From assembly GCF_025628985.1 (NCBI RefSeq), contig NZ_JAOTEM010000001.1, forward strand, positions 744,001-808,000: a stretch of 64,000 nucleotides of DNA. Reading direction: 5' to 3'. The notes under the pieces are model-generated. The model was not told where the DNA came from and ran no database searches. It saw only the letters and a list, made by a program, of their open reading frames with translations. Position numbers and translations under genes: made by a program. How positions within the stretch are numbered: the first letter of the stretch is position 1; each line of letters opens with the position of its first letter. Source of the DNA: Chryseobacterium edaphi. Its GTDB lineage: Bacteria; Bacteroidota; Bacteroidia; Flavobacteriales; Weeksellaceae. Below are positions 46,301 through 54,832 of the stretch, one piece after another.

Positions 46301-47284
46301 TTAAGTTAAAGGCATTTCACTTGCAATCTCAATTCCAATTTTTCCGTATAAATCTTTATCACCTGCTCTTGTTTCCAATAAACTATGAGCTTTACCGATA
46401 TCTTCTAATGAGAACACCTTATTGACAACAGGTTTTAGTTTTTTATTTTCGACCAATTTCGTTAATTCATCCATTTTATTTCTGTTTTGTCGTGTAAAAA
46501 CAAAATGGTAAGTGGCATTTTTCCCCCAAGCTTCAATCAGATTCTGAGGTTTATCAATATCAACCAATGTAACGACCTGTCCCATCTGACTGAGAATTTT
46601 TCCACTTTCTGAAAGGGTATTTCCACCCAATGTATCAATGATAACGTCAACGCCTTTATTATTAGTCAATTGCATGATGACATCGAGATAATTTTCATTT
46701 TCATAATCAATTACAAAATCAGCTCCCAATTCAGTTAGAAATTTGTGATGAACTTTTCTCGCAGTTGTATATACGATAGCACCCATAGCTTTTGCAATTT
46801 GAATCGTAGGAATTCCTACACCTCCCGCACCACCGTGAATCAAAATGGATTGATTGATTTTGAGCTGAGCTCTTGTAACCAGCATTTCCCAAGCAGTACC
46901 TGCTGCCAAAGGAAGTGTTGCCGCTTCAAGATGACTGATGTTTTTTGGTTTGAGTCCGATAATAGATTCATGGGCACAGTGATATTGTGCATAACTTCCT
47001 TGTCCCTTAAAAATCTCCGGAGTGTAATAAACTTCATCTCCAATTTTAAAGTTTTCTACTCCGGAGCCAAGTTCTACGATAATCCCGGAAACATCATGAC
47101 CTGTAATAACGGGCAACGTAAGCTCATTCTTATAATCTCCACGACGTACCTGAAAATCAAGAGGGTTCACTGAGGTTGCAATAACTTTGACTAAAACTTC
47201 CCTAAAACCTGGCTTTGGCATCGGGATTTCTACAATTTCGAATTTTTCTACAGAGCCAAATTCTTTTAAGATTGCTGCTTTCAT
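46301..47284 (-). CDS. NADPH:quinone oxidoreductase-like MDR protein
   Basis: The 327-residue zinc-independent medium-chain dehydrogenase has VIATSVNPLDFQVRRGDYKN, LPVITGHDVSGIIVELGSGV, LPLAAGTAWEMLV, ILIHGGAGGVGIPTIQIAKA (NADPH site) and HSLLETRAGDKDLYGKIGIE. It reduces quinones or enals with NADPH. It lies 48 bp after an ArsR repressor gene, and an operator-like repeat lies between them, so induction by a reactive compound is likely. Confidence 0.92.
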   Translation of the reverse strand: MKAAILKEFGSVEKFEIVEIPMPKPGFREVLVKVIATSVNPLDFQVRRGDYKNELTLPVITGHDVSGIIVELGSGVENFKIGDEVYYTPEIFKGQGSYAQYHCAHESIIGLKPKNISHLEAATLPLAAGTAWEMLVTRAQLKINQSILIHGGAGGVGIPTIQIAKAMGAIVYTTARKVHHKFLTELGADFVIDYENENYLDVIMQLTNNKGVDVIIDTLGGNTLSESGKILSQMGQVVTLVDIDKPQNLIEAWGKNATYHFVFTRQNRNKMDELTKLVENKKLKPVVNKVFSLEDIGKAHSLLETRAGDKDLYGKIGIEIASEMPLT

Positions 47285-47296
47285 AATAATTTAGTT

Positions 47297-47316
47297 AATT
47301 AGGTAAATATCTAAAT
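47297..47316. promoter_or_regulatory. Operator-like repeat between arsR and the oxidoreductase
   Basis: AATTAGG-TAAATA-TCTAAAT resembles the perfect palindrome at 47646-47665 (ATTTAGG-TAATTT-CCTAAAT), with two changes in the arms. It could be a second ArsR site controlling the downstream gene. Confidence 0.55.
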
Positions 47317-47332
47317 ATTAATATAAATTTTT

Positions 47333-47638
47333 TTATAATTCATTTTTTATAAGAGTCGCTAAATCCTGGATTAATTTTTCATTCCTCTTATAATACGTCC
47401 ATTGACCTTTTCTGGTGGCAATCACAATACCTGCAGCTGACATCGTTTTTAAATAATCAGAGACAGTAGGAACAGACATACCTGCTTTCTTTGCAATATC
47501 CGAAACACATACTCCCAATTCATTTGTTTCTTCACCCAGCTCTTCTGCAGTAAAATATGCAAACGGATCTTTTAGCCATTTAAGAATATTTAAACGGGTC
47601 TCATTGGATAACGATTTAATCACTTCTAATAATTCCAT
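47333..47638 (-). CDS. ArsR family transcriptional regulator
   Basis: The 101-residue winged-helix repressor begins LLEVIKSLSNETRLNILKWL, with the helix-turn-helix DIAKKAGMSVPTVSDYLKTM and the wing GIVIATRKGQWTYYKRNEK. There is one cysteine (GVCVSDI) in the family's alpha-3 region but no full CxC metal motif, so the effector may be an oxidant rather than a metal. It is cotranscribed with the oxidoreductase. Confidence 0.9.
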   Translation of the reverse strand: MELLEVIKSLSNETRLNILKWLKDPFAYFTAEELGEETNELGVCVSDIAKKAGMSVPTVSDYLKTMSAAGIVIATRKGQWTYYKRNEKLIQDLATLIKNEL

Positions 47639-47645
47639 GATGCAA

Positions 47646-47665
47646 ATTTAGGTAATTTCCTAAAT
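47646..47665. promoter_or_regulatory. Perfect palindromic operator of arsR
   Basis: ATTTAGG (47646-47652) and CCTAAAT (47659-47665) are exact reverse complements around TAATTT. The element ends 8 bp upstream of the arsR start, which fits autorepression. Confidence 0.65.
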
Positions 47666-48157
47666 GCCTACAAGTTTTTATTAAAAATATTGGCTTGAAT
47701 GAAGTAGCGATAAGTTTCTGGTTGAGAAATTGTTTGCACGAAAATCTATTTCCTCTTTTCTGAAATGAATATTTTTACTATTTAATCTTCGTTCATCACT
47801 TGAATTTCTTTTAATTTTCATCATATTAATTGATTTGACTTAAGTATAGTAATCCGGTGGAATTTGCAGTATGTAAATAATTAGAATAGAATTTATTAAA
47901 CTATTGATAAATAAAAAGAGCAACCTTACGATTACTCTCTTCTTTAATAAATCAAATAACTCTATAATAATACACAAATTTCTTATTTAATCTAATTCTT
48001 TAATTATATTGTAAAAATAGAAGCAATATGAATCGAAGTACTTATTCTCTTACTTATTGTAAAGCTAATTACTAAAAGACCAAAGATTATATGACTTACC
48101 TCATAACAAACTATTTTCTTTATCTAAATTCATGATTTTATAAGTATTTCATCCGTA
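47666..48157. other. Intergenic region before the glycan cluster
   Basis: There is no supported gene in 490 bp of AT-rich sequence, and no strong hairpin was seen. The cluster promoter begins at 48158. Confidence 0.45.
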
Positions 48158-48200
48158 TGATTATGATCATAACAATATCTAATGGGTGTCACTAAATTGT
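48158..48200 (+). promoter_or_regulatory. Crp/Fnr-type box and -7-like element of the glycosyltransferase operon
   Basis: TGATTATGATCA (48158-48169) matches TGAT-N4-ATCA exactly. Its centre is 29.5 bp upstream of TAAATTGT (48193-48200), which matches the -7 consensus except at one or two bases. The spacing equals that at 51719 and 52561, the class II activator position. Confidence 0.6.
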
Positions 48201-48224
48201 AAACAATTAAATCACATTAAATAA

Positions 48225-49352
48225 ATGCAGAACTTATTATGTTTTAGTCATCTGTCGTGGAATTTTGTTTTCCAGCGACCACAACATCTTCTTACAAGAT
48301 TTTCAAAGCAATATCAGGTATTTTATTTTGAAGAACCAAGGATCGGAGATTCAGATATGTACATTGTCGATATGCAGGACGGTGTTTCCATTGTTCAGCT
48401 TTTGGTTGCCAATCATGATGATACCACAGCAGATCGTATCAAAAATCTTATATCCCAGGTTTTACAGGAATATAATATTGAAAATTATGTAAGTTGGTAT
48501 TATACTCCTATGGCACTTCAATTTACAGATCATCTCAATCCAGAAACGATTATTTATGATTCAATGGATGAATTGTCTGCGTTCAGATTTGCTCCGCCAC
48601 AACTTTTGCAGTTGGAAGAAGAGTTATTCAAAAAAGCAGATGTAGTTTTCACGGGTGGAAATTCTCTCTATCAGGCAAAGAAAAACCGACATCACAACAT
48701 TCATGCAATGCCAAGCAGTATCGATAAGTCACATTTCGGACAAGCAAGAATCCTTCAGCATGAGCCTGAAGATCAAAAATCGATAGGTTTTCCAAGACTG
48801 GGATTTTTTGGAGTTGTCGATGAAAGATTTGATATTGAATTACTCCGTGAAGTTTCCGAAAAACGTCCTGAATGGCAATTTGTGATCATCGGCCCAGTTG
48901 TAAAAATCAATCAGGATGATTTACCGCAAGCTTCCAATATTCATTATTTGGGTTCAAAAACATATTCCGAATTACCTCAATACATTGCAAATTGGGATAT
49001 TGCGTTGATTTTATTTGCCTTAAATGAATCAACGGAATTTATTAGCCCCACCAAAACTCCTGAATATTTGGCTGCTGGAAAACCCGTGATTTCTACAGCC
49101 ATCAAAGATGTTGTCAATCCATACGGTACTGCCGGTTTGGTACAGATCATTGATGATTCTGAATCTTTCATTTCAGCTGCAGAAAAGATATTTGCCGATA
49201 CAGAAAGAGATCATTGGCTGAGAACGGTTGATCATTTTCTTGAAGACGATTCCTGGGATCATACTTTTAATAAGATGAATATGCTTATAAATGAAGTAAA
49301 AACAGGAAACAAACAGATTACAAATACCCAAAAGCAAATCAACCATGTATGA
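48225..49352 (+). CDS. Glycosyltransferase family 1-type (GT-B) protein
   Basis: The 375-residue GT-B glycosyltransferase begins LLCFSHLSWNFVFQRPQHLL, with the middle GFFGVVDERFDIELLREVSE starting the C-terminal Rossmann half and the nucleotide-sugar signature AGKPVISTAIKDVVNPYG (E-x7-E region around FISPTKTPEYLAAG). It transfers a sugar from an activated donor to an unknown acceptor in the cytoplasm. First gene of a three-gene operon; it overlaps glf by 8 bp, so its donor or partner chain may be a galactofuranose glycan. Confidence 0.88.
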   Translation: MQNLLCFSHLSWNFVFQRPQHLLTRFSKQYQVFYFEEPRIGDSDMYIVDMQDGVSIVQLLVANHDDTTADRIKNLISQVLQEYNIENYVSWYYTPMALQFTDHLNPETIIYDSMDELSAFRFAPPQLLQLEEELFKKADVVFTGGNSLYQAKKNRHHNIHAMPSSIDKSHFGQARILQHEPEDQKSIGFPRLGFFGVVDERFDIELLREVSEKRPEWQFVIIGPVVKINQDDLPQASNIHYLGSKTYSELPQYIANWDIALILFALNESTEFISPTKTPEYLAAGKPVISTAIKDVVNPYGTAGLVQIIDDSESFISAAEKIFADTERDHWLRTVDHFLEDDSWDHTFNKMNMLINEVKTGNKQITNTQKQINHV

Positions 49353-50451
49353 TTTTTTAATAGTAGGCTGCGGTTTTGCCGGAGCAGTTTTGGCAGAGCG
49401 TCTTGCTAATGAAGGAAAGAAGATTTTAATCGTTGACAAACGCGACCATATTGCAGGAAATGCTTTTGATTTTTACAACGAGGAAGGAATTCTGATTCAT
49501 AAATACGGACCGCATATTTTTCACACCAATTCCGAAGATGTTTTTAGATATTTAGGAAAATTTACCGATTGGAGACCTTATGAACACCGTGTTTTGGGAA
49601 GCGTTGACGGTTTGCTGGTTCCTATTCCCATCAATCTTACGACGATCAATGAGTTGTACGGTAAAAATTTGACTTCAGATGAGGTCACCGATTTTTTAGC
49701 TTCGAAAGCTGAAAAAAGAAATCCCATTTTGACTTCCGAAGATGTTGTTTTAAATGTTGTTGGAAAAGAGTTGTACGAGAAATTTTTCAAAGGCTACACC
49801 AAAAAACAATGGGATCTCGATCCTTCAGAATTAGACGCTTCTGTTACAGCACGTGTTCCAACAAGAACCAATAAAGATGACCGTTATTTTACAGACACTT
49901 TTCAAGCAATGCCGAAAAACGGCTATACAGAAATGTTCAAAAAAATGCTGTCCCACAAAAATATCAATATCATGCTTCAGACCGATTATAAAGATATTGT
50001 TGATGTCATTCCGTTTAAAACATTGATTTACACAGGTCCTATTGATTCATATTTTGATTATTGCTACGGGAAATTGCCGTACCGTTCTATTGATTTTAAA
50101 TTTGAAACTTTGAATCAGGAAAATTATCAGGCAACAGGAACAGTCAATTATCCAACCTCAAATTTATATACTAGAATTACTGAGTTTAAATTTTTAACCG
50201 GACAAAAAAACGATAAAACGACTATTGTTTATGAATATCCGACAGCCGAAGGTGATCCTTATTATCCGATTCCTAGAAAGCAGAATCAGGAAATTTACAA
50301 TCAGTATAAAAAACTTTCAGAAGATCACCCCGATGTATTTTTCACTGGACGTTTGGGAACGTATAAGTATTACAATATGGATCAGGTTGTGGCACAGTCA
50401 TTAGCACTTTTCAGAAAGTTAAAAAGTAGAGAAGAGTATGTTCAGCAATGA
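49345..50451 (+). CDS. glf: UDP-galactopyranose mutase
   Basis: The 368-residue FAD protein starts YDFLIVGCGFAGAVLAERLA (GxGxxG), then DKRDHIAGNAFDFYNEEG, KYGPHIFHTN and GYTKKQWDLDPSELDASVTA with catalytic-site arginines (VPTRTNKDDRYF). It interconverts UDP-galactopyranose and UDP-galactofuranose using reduced FAD. Its length and motifs are those of bacterial Glf. Overlaps on both sides (8 bp with the glycosyltransferase, 14 bp with the glycosidase) tie it to this operon. Confidence 0.96.
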   Translation: MYDFLIVGCGFAGAVLAERLANEGKKILIVDKRDHIAGNAFDFYNEEGILIHKYGPHIFHTNSEDVFRYLGKFTDWRPYEHRVLGSVDGLLVPIPINLTTINELYGKNLTSDEVTDFLASKAEKRNPILTSEDVVLNVVGKELYEKFFKGYTKKQWDLDPSELDASVTARVPTRTNKDDRYFTDTFQAMPKNGYTEMFKKMLSHKNINIMLQTDYKDIVDVIPFKTLIYTGPIDSYFDYCYGKLPYRSIDFKFETLNQENYQATGTVNYPTSNLYTRITEFKFLTGQKNDKTTIVYEYPTAEGDPYYPIPRKQNQEIYNQYKKLSEDHPDVFFTGRLGTYKYYNMDQVVAQSLALFRKLKSREEYVQQ

Positions 50452-51616
50452 TTTTCTACCGTTAAATATCAATCCCTTCAAAAGTTTTCTGATGGGAGGA
50501 TTTGAGTGTGCAGATCAGCAAAATGCCTTTGGAAGGCGGGTAGATTTGTACAAAACATCGGGACACGACCGTTTTTTGGAAGAAGATTACGATCAATTAA
50601 ATGAAATCGGAATTAAAACCGTTCGTGAAGGCATTCGTTGGAGTGTAGTCGAAACAAAACCTTATGAGTATGACTGGACAGAAGTCGAACGAATCATTAA
50701 AGTTTCTCAGGAGAAAAATATTCAGGTAGTATGGGATATTTGCCATTTTGGTTTTCCAGATGATCTCACTCCGCTTCACCCGATGTTTGCGAGAAGATTC
50801 AGTCACATATGTCGTGAATTCGTTATTAAATACCGAAGTCTGGTTCCCGAAGGTCTTTTAATAGTAACTCCTATCAATGAAGTCAGCTTTATTTCCTGGT
50901 TAGGTGGTGATGTGAGAGGAACATCACCTTACTGCGTCGGACAAGGTTGGGAAGTGAAATATGCCTTAATGAAAGCCTACATTGAAGGAATAGAAATGAT
51001 GAAAGAAATTGATCCATCGGTAAGAATTTTAATCACTGAACCTCTTATCAGTATCGTTTCTAATGATCCGAATAATAACGAAGCGGTTTTATTTGCCGAA
51101 GAGAAACATTTTGAGCAATTTCAGGTTCACGATATATTGTCAGGAGCAATGTGTCCGGAACTTAGGGGCAAACCGGAATATCTCGATATTATCGGCGTTA
51201 ATTATTATTACGACAATCAGTGGATCAATGAAACTCATGAATTTTTGCCTTGGGCAAAGGAGCCGCCACATCCTTTATTCAGGTCGCTTCACACATTAGT
51301 TGAAACTGTTTTTGCAAGATACGGAAGACCAATTATTATTGCCGAAACCAGTCATCCCGGAGAAGACCGCGCAAAATGGATTCGGTCGATCACGAAAGAA
51401 TGTATTTCTATATTAAAATCAGGACTTCCTCTTTTTGGATGCTGCTTTTATCCGCTTATTGACCGTCCTGACTGGGATGATTTGAATGATTGGCATCACA
51501 GTGGGATTTGGGATATTTATGATACTAAAGATCTTACAAGAGTAGCTGATCTTGATAGTTTAACAGCAATAAATGCATTTGAAAAACAACTGAATTCACT
51601 ATTTGTCAATAGTTAA
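50438..51616 (+). CDS. GH1-like (clan GH-A) glycoside hydrolase
   Basis: The 392-residue TIM-barrel protein begins with GGFECADQQ, then REGIRWSVVE, a catalytic acid/base glutamate in LIVTPINEVSF (E148) and a nucleophile glutamate in IIIAETSHPGEDRA (E303), plus IIGVNYYYDNQW. No signal peptide is present, so it acts in the cytoplasm, perhaps trimming or transferring a sugar on a pathway intermediate. Specificity is unknown. It closes the operon before a terminator. Confidence 0.8.
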   Translation: MFSNDFLPLNINPFKSFLMGGFECADQQNAFGRRVDLYKTSGHDRFLEEDYDQLNEIGIKTVREGIRWSVVETKPYEYDWTEVERIIKVSQEKNIQVVWDICHFGFPDDLTPLHPMFARRFSHICREFVIKYRSLVPEGLLIVTPINEVSFISWLGGDVRGTSPYCVGQGWEVKYALMKAYIEGIEMMKEIDPSVRILITEPLISIVSNDPNNNEAVLFAEEKHFEQFQVHDILSGAMCPELRGKPEYLDIIGVNYYYDNQWINETHEFLPWAKEPPHPLFRSLHTLVETVFARYGRPIIIAETSHPGEDRAKWIRSITKECISILKSGLPLFGCCFYPLIDRPDWDDLNDWHHSGIWDIYDTKDLTRVADLDSLTAINAFEKQLNSLFVNS

Positions 51617-51639
51617 ATTTTTCTGCGATATAAAGTTCA

Positions 51640-51666
51640 AAGCCTTCTTAATTTTTAAGAAGGCTT
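51640..51666 (+). terminator. Rho-independent terminator after the glycosidase gene
   Basis: AAGCCTTCTTAA (51640-51651) and TTAAGAAGGCTT (51655-51666) form a perfect 12-bp stem with a TTT loop. The T-run after it is weak (TAATTTTAAT). Confidence 0.75.
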
Positions 51667-51718
51667 AATTTTAATATTTCTCAAAAAACTAATTTTATAA
51701 TTTATAATTCACAAGCTA

Positions 51719-51762
51719 TGATCTAGATCATACCTGCAAATCACCTTATAATATTACCTTTG
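51719..51762 (+). promoter_or_regulatory. Crp/Fnr-type box and -7 element of the internal crp gene
   Basis: TGATCTAGATCA (51719-51730) is a perfect TGAT-N4-ATCA palindrome inside the 14-bp palindrome ATGATCTAGATCAT. Its centre is 30.5 bp upstream of TACCTTTG (51755-51762), a -7 element. If transcription starts near 51768 the box is centred near -43. Autoregulation by the gene product is likely (inference). Confidence 0.65.
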
Positions 51763-51859
51763 AAGAGTATGTTTTATAACACTTATTAGTGATATAAGTT
51801 TATTTAATATTTCGTTATGCAGTTTGTGTTTAATTTTAATTGTATTTAATTTTTTCAGT

Positions 51860-52456
51860 ATGTTAATCGATGAAGATCTGCTCTTTCGGTATGGAGGTGA
51901 ATTGGTGAATTTTAGGAAGAATGATTTCATATTCAAAGAATTAGAATATCCAAAGTTTTATTTTCAGATAAAGCATGGCAATGTGAAAATCAACAATTAT
52001 CAGTCGGAAGGCAAAGAATTCATTCACAGTTTTCCATCTGCAGGACATTCTTTAGGGGAAACGTTTATATTTTCCGACAGACCATATCCTGTAAATGCAG
52101 TGGCAATGACAGATTCGGGAATTATTAGAGTTCTTGCGTCAAAGTTTTTTGATCTGGTCAACAGCAATGCAAATATTATCTATCAGCTTTACCAGTATAC
52201 CTCACAACGAATGCATTATCGGTACGTCATGCTCAATAATTTGTCATCAGTAAATCCTTACAGTAAAGTTTTATGTGTGATGGATTGTTTGAAGCAGTAT
52301 CATCAAGTAGCTGAACAATTTTGTTATCAAATTCCATACACACGTCTTGAAATTGCTTCACTCACAGGACTTCGTGTAGAAACAGTGATCAGAGTGATAA
52401 AAAAAATGGAACGTGAGGATATTGTAAAAATAATCAGTGGGAAAATTTTTTATTAA
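51860..52456 (+). CDS. Crp/Fnr family transcriptional regulator (paralogue 2, cluster-linked)
   Basis: The 198-residue protein is built like the paralogues at 41816 and 58436: beta-barrel effector domain, dimer helix, and HTH TRLEIASLTGLRVETVIRVI with a KIISGKIFY wing. The start at 51860 (MLIDEDLLFRYGG) is chosen because it aligns with both paralogues' first residues; an upstream ATG at 51824 would add 12 hydrophobic residues. The cNMP or redox ligand is unknown. It is placed between two operons that carry boxes it could bind. Confidence 0.9.
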   Translation: MLIDEDLLFRYGGELVNFRKNDFIFKELEYPKFYFQIKHGNVKINNYQSEGKEFIHSFPSAGHSLGETFIFSDRPYPVNAVAMTDSGIIRVLASKFFDLVNSNANIIYQLYQYTSQRMHYRYVMLNNLSSVNPYSKVLCVMDCLKQYHQVAEQFCYQIPYTRLEIASLTGLRVETVIRVIKKMEREDIVKIISGKIFY

Positions 52457-52560
52457 TTGTCAGGTTTGTGAATGATTTAGATAAACAAATTAATAAAGTT
52501 GTTAAGAACTGATGATTTTTTGCAGATGAAAAGAATCTGTTAATCTTATTTTTCAGGATA
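52457..52560. other. Spacer between crp and the next promoter
   Basis: No gene or hairpin is seen here. The stretch contains short AT-rich sequence before the box at 52561. Confidence 0.4.
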
Positions 52561-52603
52561 TGATCTGAGTCATAGTTTTCAGGTTTCTTTCTGATTAGTT
52601 TTG
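52561..52603 (+). promoter_or_regulatory. Crp/Fnr-type box and -7 element upstream of the acyl-CoA dehydrogenase operon
   Basis: TGATCTGAGTCA (52561-52572) differs from TGAT-N4-ATCA by one base. Its centre is 29.5 bp upstream of TAGTTTTG (52596-52603), an exact -7 match. The leader to the next gene is about 240 bases, unusually long for this genome, and contains a 32-codon frame at 52631-52729. Confidence 0.6.
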
Positions 52604-52851
52604 ATCTACACCAATCTAAAAAACTGTTATATGAGCAATCATTACACAAACGATAACAATAAGTTTGCAATTTTCAAACGCAGAAAAGTTCTTATTATTA
52701 CAATGAATTCAGATTTTTTGTTCTCATGAAGATATTTTTCCAGAATGTCCTTTCATTAAATCTTGTTTCATTTCTTTTCAATAATTATTAGATATACGCA
52801 ATCTGTTTACAATTAAAAACATTTTGTCATACCTTTAGCATTGCTGATTAA

Positions 52852-54126
52852 TTGAAATTAAATATACTCAGAAAACTGATCTTTTTGCATAGCTTTATAC
52901 TATTAACTTTTATAACAAAATATTTGAAAAATAACACCAAATCAAATAAATCCAAACTGTCAGATTTAGTCAATTCTGCTCAAATAATTGGAGAAGAATC
53001 TCTTACCGAAGCAGCAGAAACCGATTCTGTCAACTCATTTCCTGAAATTACATTAGCAAAGTTAAAATCTGCAAAACTTTTAACAGCTAGTATCGACGAA
53101 GAATATGGTGGGAGAAATTTGGGATTGAAAGCAGGGACAAATTTAGCACTCCTTACTGTTCTGAAAAATATTGGTAAAGGAAATTTGGTTATGGGCAGAG
53201 TGTTGGAAGGACACATTAATGCTCAGATTTTAATCAATCAATTCGGTAGTGAGAAGCAGAAAAAACTTTTTGCCGAAGACGCATTTGAAGGAAGATTATT
53301 TGGCGTCTGGAATACTCAGGCCGAAGATGGTACTTTCTTATCAAAAAAAGAAAAAGGCAATTTTTATCTAAATGGTTCAAAGACTTTTGCCACCGGAAGT
53401 GAATATGTAACCCGACCCATCGTGACTGCTGCTAAAAAAGATGGATCGTGGCAAATGTGTGTAGTTCCGTTAGATAAATTAACAGTAAAAAGTGACTCCA
53501 GTTGGTGGAATCCGATGGGCATGAAAGCAAGCAGAAGCTTTAAAATGACATTTACAAAAGCTCATATCACAAAAATTAATTTATTGGGATCGGCAGGAGA
53601 ATATTATCTTCAGCCTGGTTTTAGTGGTGGTGCAGTACGTTTTGCAGCGGTTCAACTGGGTGCAGCTGAACGACTTTTAGATGAAACAAAAAAGTATCTG
53701 GTAAGTCTGAATAGAACACAGGACCCATTTCAAAAAATGAGATTGGGACAAATGGCAATTGCAGTAGAATCAGGGAATCATTGGTTGAATAATTCAGCTA
53801 TGCGACTTGATCAATATATGAAAAAACCGACCAAAAGAAAGGGTGATGGTTTTATCATCTATGCCAACATGATGCGGACTGCTATTGAGCAAATATGCAT
53901 TGAGGTCATGAATCTTTGTCAGAAATGTGTCGGCGCTCGCGGACTTAATAAACCTTATCATTTTGAAAGAATCATTCGTGATCTCAGCACTTATTTAAGA
54001 CAACCTGCTCCCGATGCGGTATTGGGAGATATTGGAGGACATCTGTTACAATCGAGTTTTCCCGCCAGTGAAATCTGGAATGTAAACTTTAATAAAAAGA
54101 AAAAAAATGAATCAAATAAATTTTGA
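52852..54126 (+). CDS. Acyl-CoA dehydrogenase family protein
   Basis: This protein of about 424 residues has an acyl-CoA dehydrogenase fold: N-terminal helices, FGVWNTQAEDGTFLSKKEKG and YLNGSKTFATGSEYVTRPIV in the beta domain (FAD and substrate contacts), and a C-terminal helical bundle with AAVQLGAAERLLDETKKYL and CVGARGLNKPYHFERIIRDL. No in-frame ATG exists before about residue 115, so the start is a non-ATG codon (TTG at 52852 or later); it may be shorter. It could desaturate or hydroxylate an acyl-CoA/ACP intermediate. It overlaps the PIG-L gene by 20 bp. Confidence 0.85.
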   Translation: MKLNILRKLIFLHSFILLTFITKYLKNNTKSNKSKLSDLVNSAQIIGEESLTEAAETDSVNSFPEITLAKLKSAKLLTASIDEEYGGRNLGLKAGTNLALLTVLKNIGKGNLVMGRVLEGHINAQILINQFGSEKQKKLFAEDAFEGRLFGVWNTQAEDGTFLSKKEKGNFYLNGSKTFATGSEYVTRPIVTAAKKDGSWQMCVVPLDKLTVKSDSSWWNPMGMKASRSFKMTFTKAHITKINLLGSAGEYYLQPGFSGGAVRFAAVQLGAAERLLDETKKYLVSLNRTQDPFQKMRLGQMAIAVESGNHWLNNSAMRLDQYMKKPTKRKGDGFIIYANMMRTAIEQICIEVMNLCQKCVGARGLNKPYHFERIIRDLSTYLRQPAPDAVLGDIGGHLLQSSFPASEIWNVNFNKKKKNESNKF

Positions 54127-54832
54127 GAATACACCATTGGCTCCGGAGCAATGTGTCACAGGATTCGGAACAACACTTATTGTTGCTCCCCATGCAGATG
54201 ATGAAAGTTTGGGTTGTGGAGGAGTCATTTCGTTGTTGCGAAAATATGGACAGACAGTATATATTTTACTGCTCAGCGATGGAACATTATCACATCCGAA
54301 CAGCAAAGAATTTCCAGCTGAAAAGCTGAGAGATCTACGTGAGGAAGAGTTGCTGAACGCTGCTGAAATTCTCGGCGTACTGGCAGAGAATATTATTTTT
54401 TGCAGGTTTAAAGATCGAAGTGTGCCTTCAGTTAACGATGAAGGTTTTGATGGAGCTGTGACGAATATATCAAAAATGATAGGTATGCTCAAACCGCAGA
54501 GTATCTTCGTCCCATGGCGCAGAGATCCACATCCGGATCATCAAGCGGCTTTTCAATTAATTAACACTGCAGATACTTTGAACGCAAAAATCTATGAATA
54601 TCCGATCTGGCTTCATGAATTAGGAGAAACCGGAGATGCACCTACCAATGATGAGTCGATGCCTTTCCGCTTAAATATAAGCAGCGTACTTGACAAAAAG
54701 CAGGAAGCTATATCGCAGCATCGTTCTCAGATTACGGATCTTATCAGTGATGATCCCGAAGGATTCAGGCTTTCTCAGGAAATGCTCAATCAATTTAATG
54801 TACCTTACGAAACTTTTTTTATCTCCAAATAA
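54107..54832 (+). CDS. PIG-L (LmbE) family N-deacetylase
   Basis: The 241-residue cytoplasmic enzyme has the zinc motifs VAPHADDESLGCGGVISLL (PHADDES for AHPDDE) and FVPWRRDPHPDHQAAFQ (HPDH). This fold deacetylates GlcNAc-type substrates such as GlcNAc-PI, GlcNAc-Ins or lincosamide intermediates. Unlike the large secreted PIG-L at 19.5 kb it has no signal peptide. It overlaps the acyl-CoA dehydrogenase (20 bp) and shares ATGA-type overlap with the methyltransferase, so the three are one translation unit. Confidence 0.92.
   Translation: MNQINFENTPLAPEQCVTGFGTTLIVAPHADDESLGCGGVISLLRKYGQTVYILLLSDGTLSHPNSKEFPAEKLRDLREEELLNAAEILGVLAENIIFCRFKDRSVPSVNDEGFDGAVTNISKMIGMLKPQSIFVPWRRDPHPDHQAAFQLINTADTLNAKIYEYPIWLHELGETGDAPTNDESMPFRLNISSVLDKKQEAISQHRSQITDLISDDPEGFRLSQEMLNQFNVPYETFFISK

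Noticed and set aside
52631..52729. 32-codon frame as a gene
   Set aside because: It has an ATG and lies after a promoter, but there is no ribosome site or recognisable protein pattern. It is mentioned as a possible leader peptide rather than annotated.
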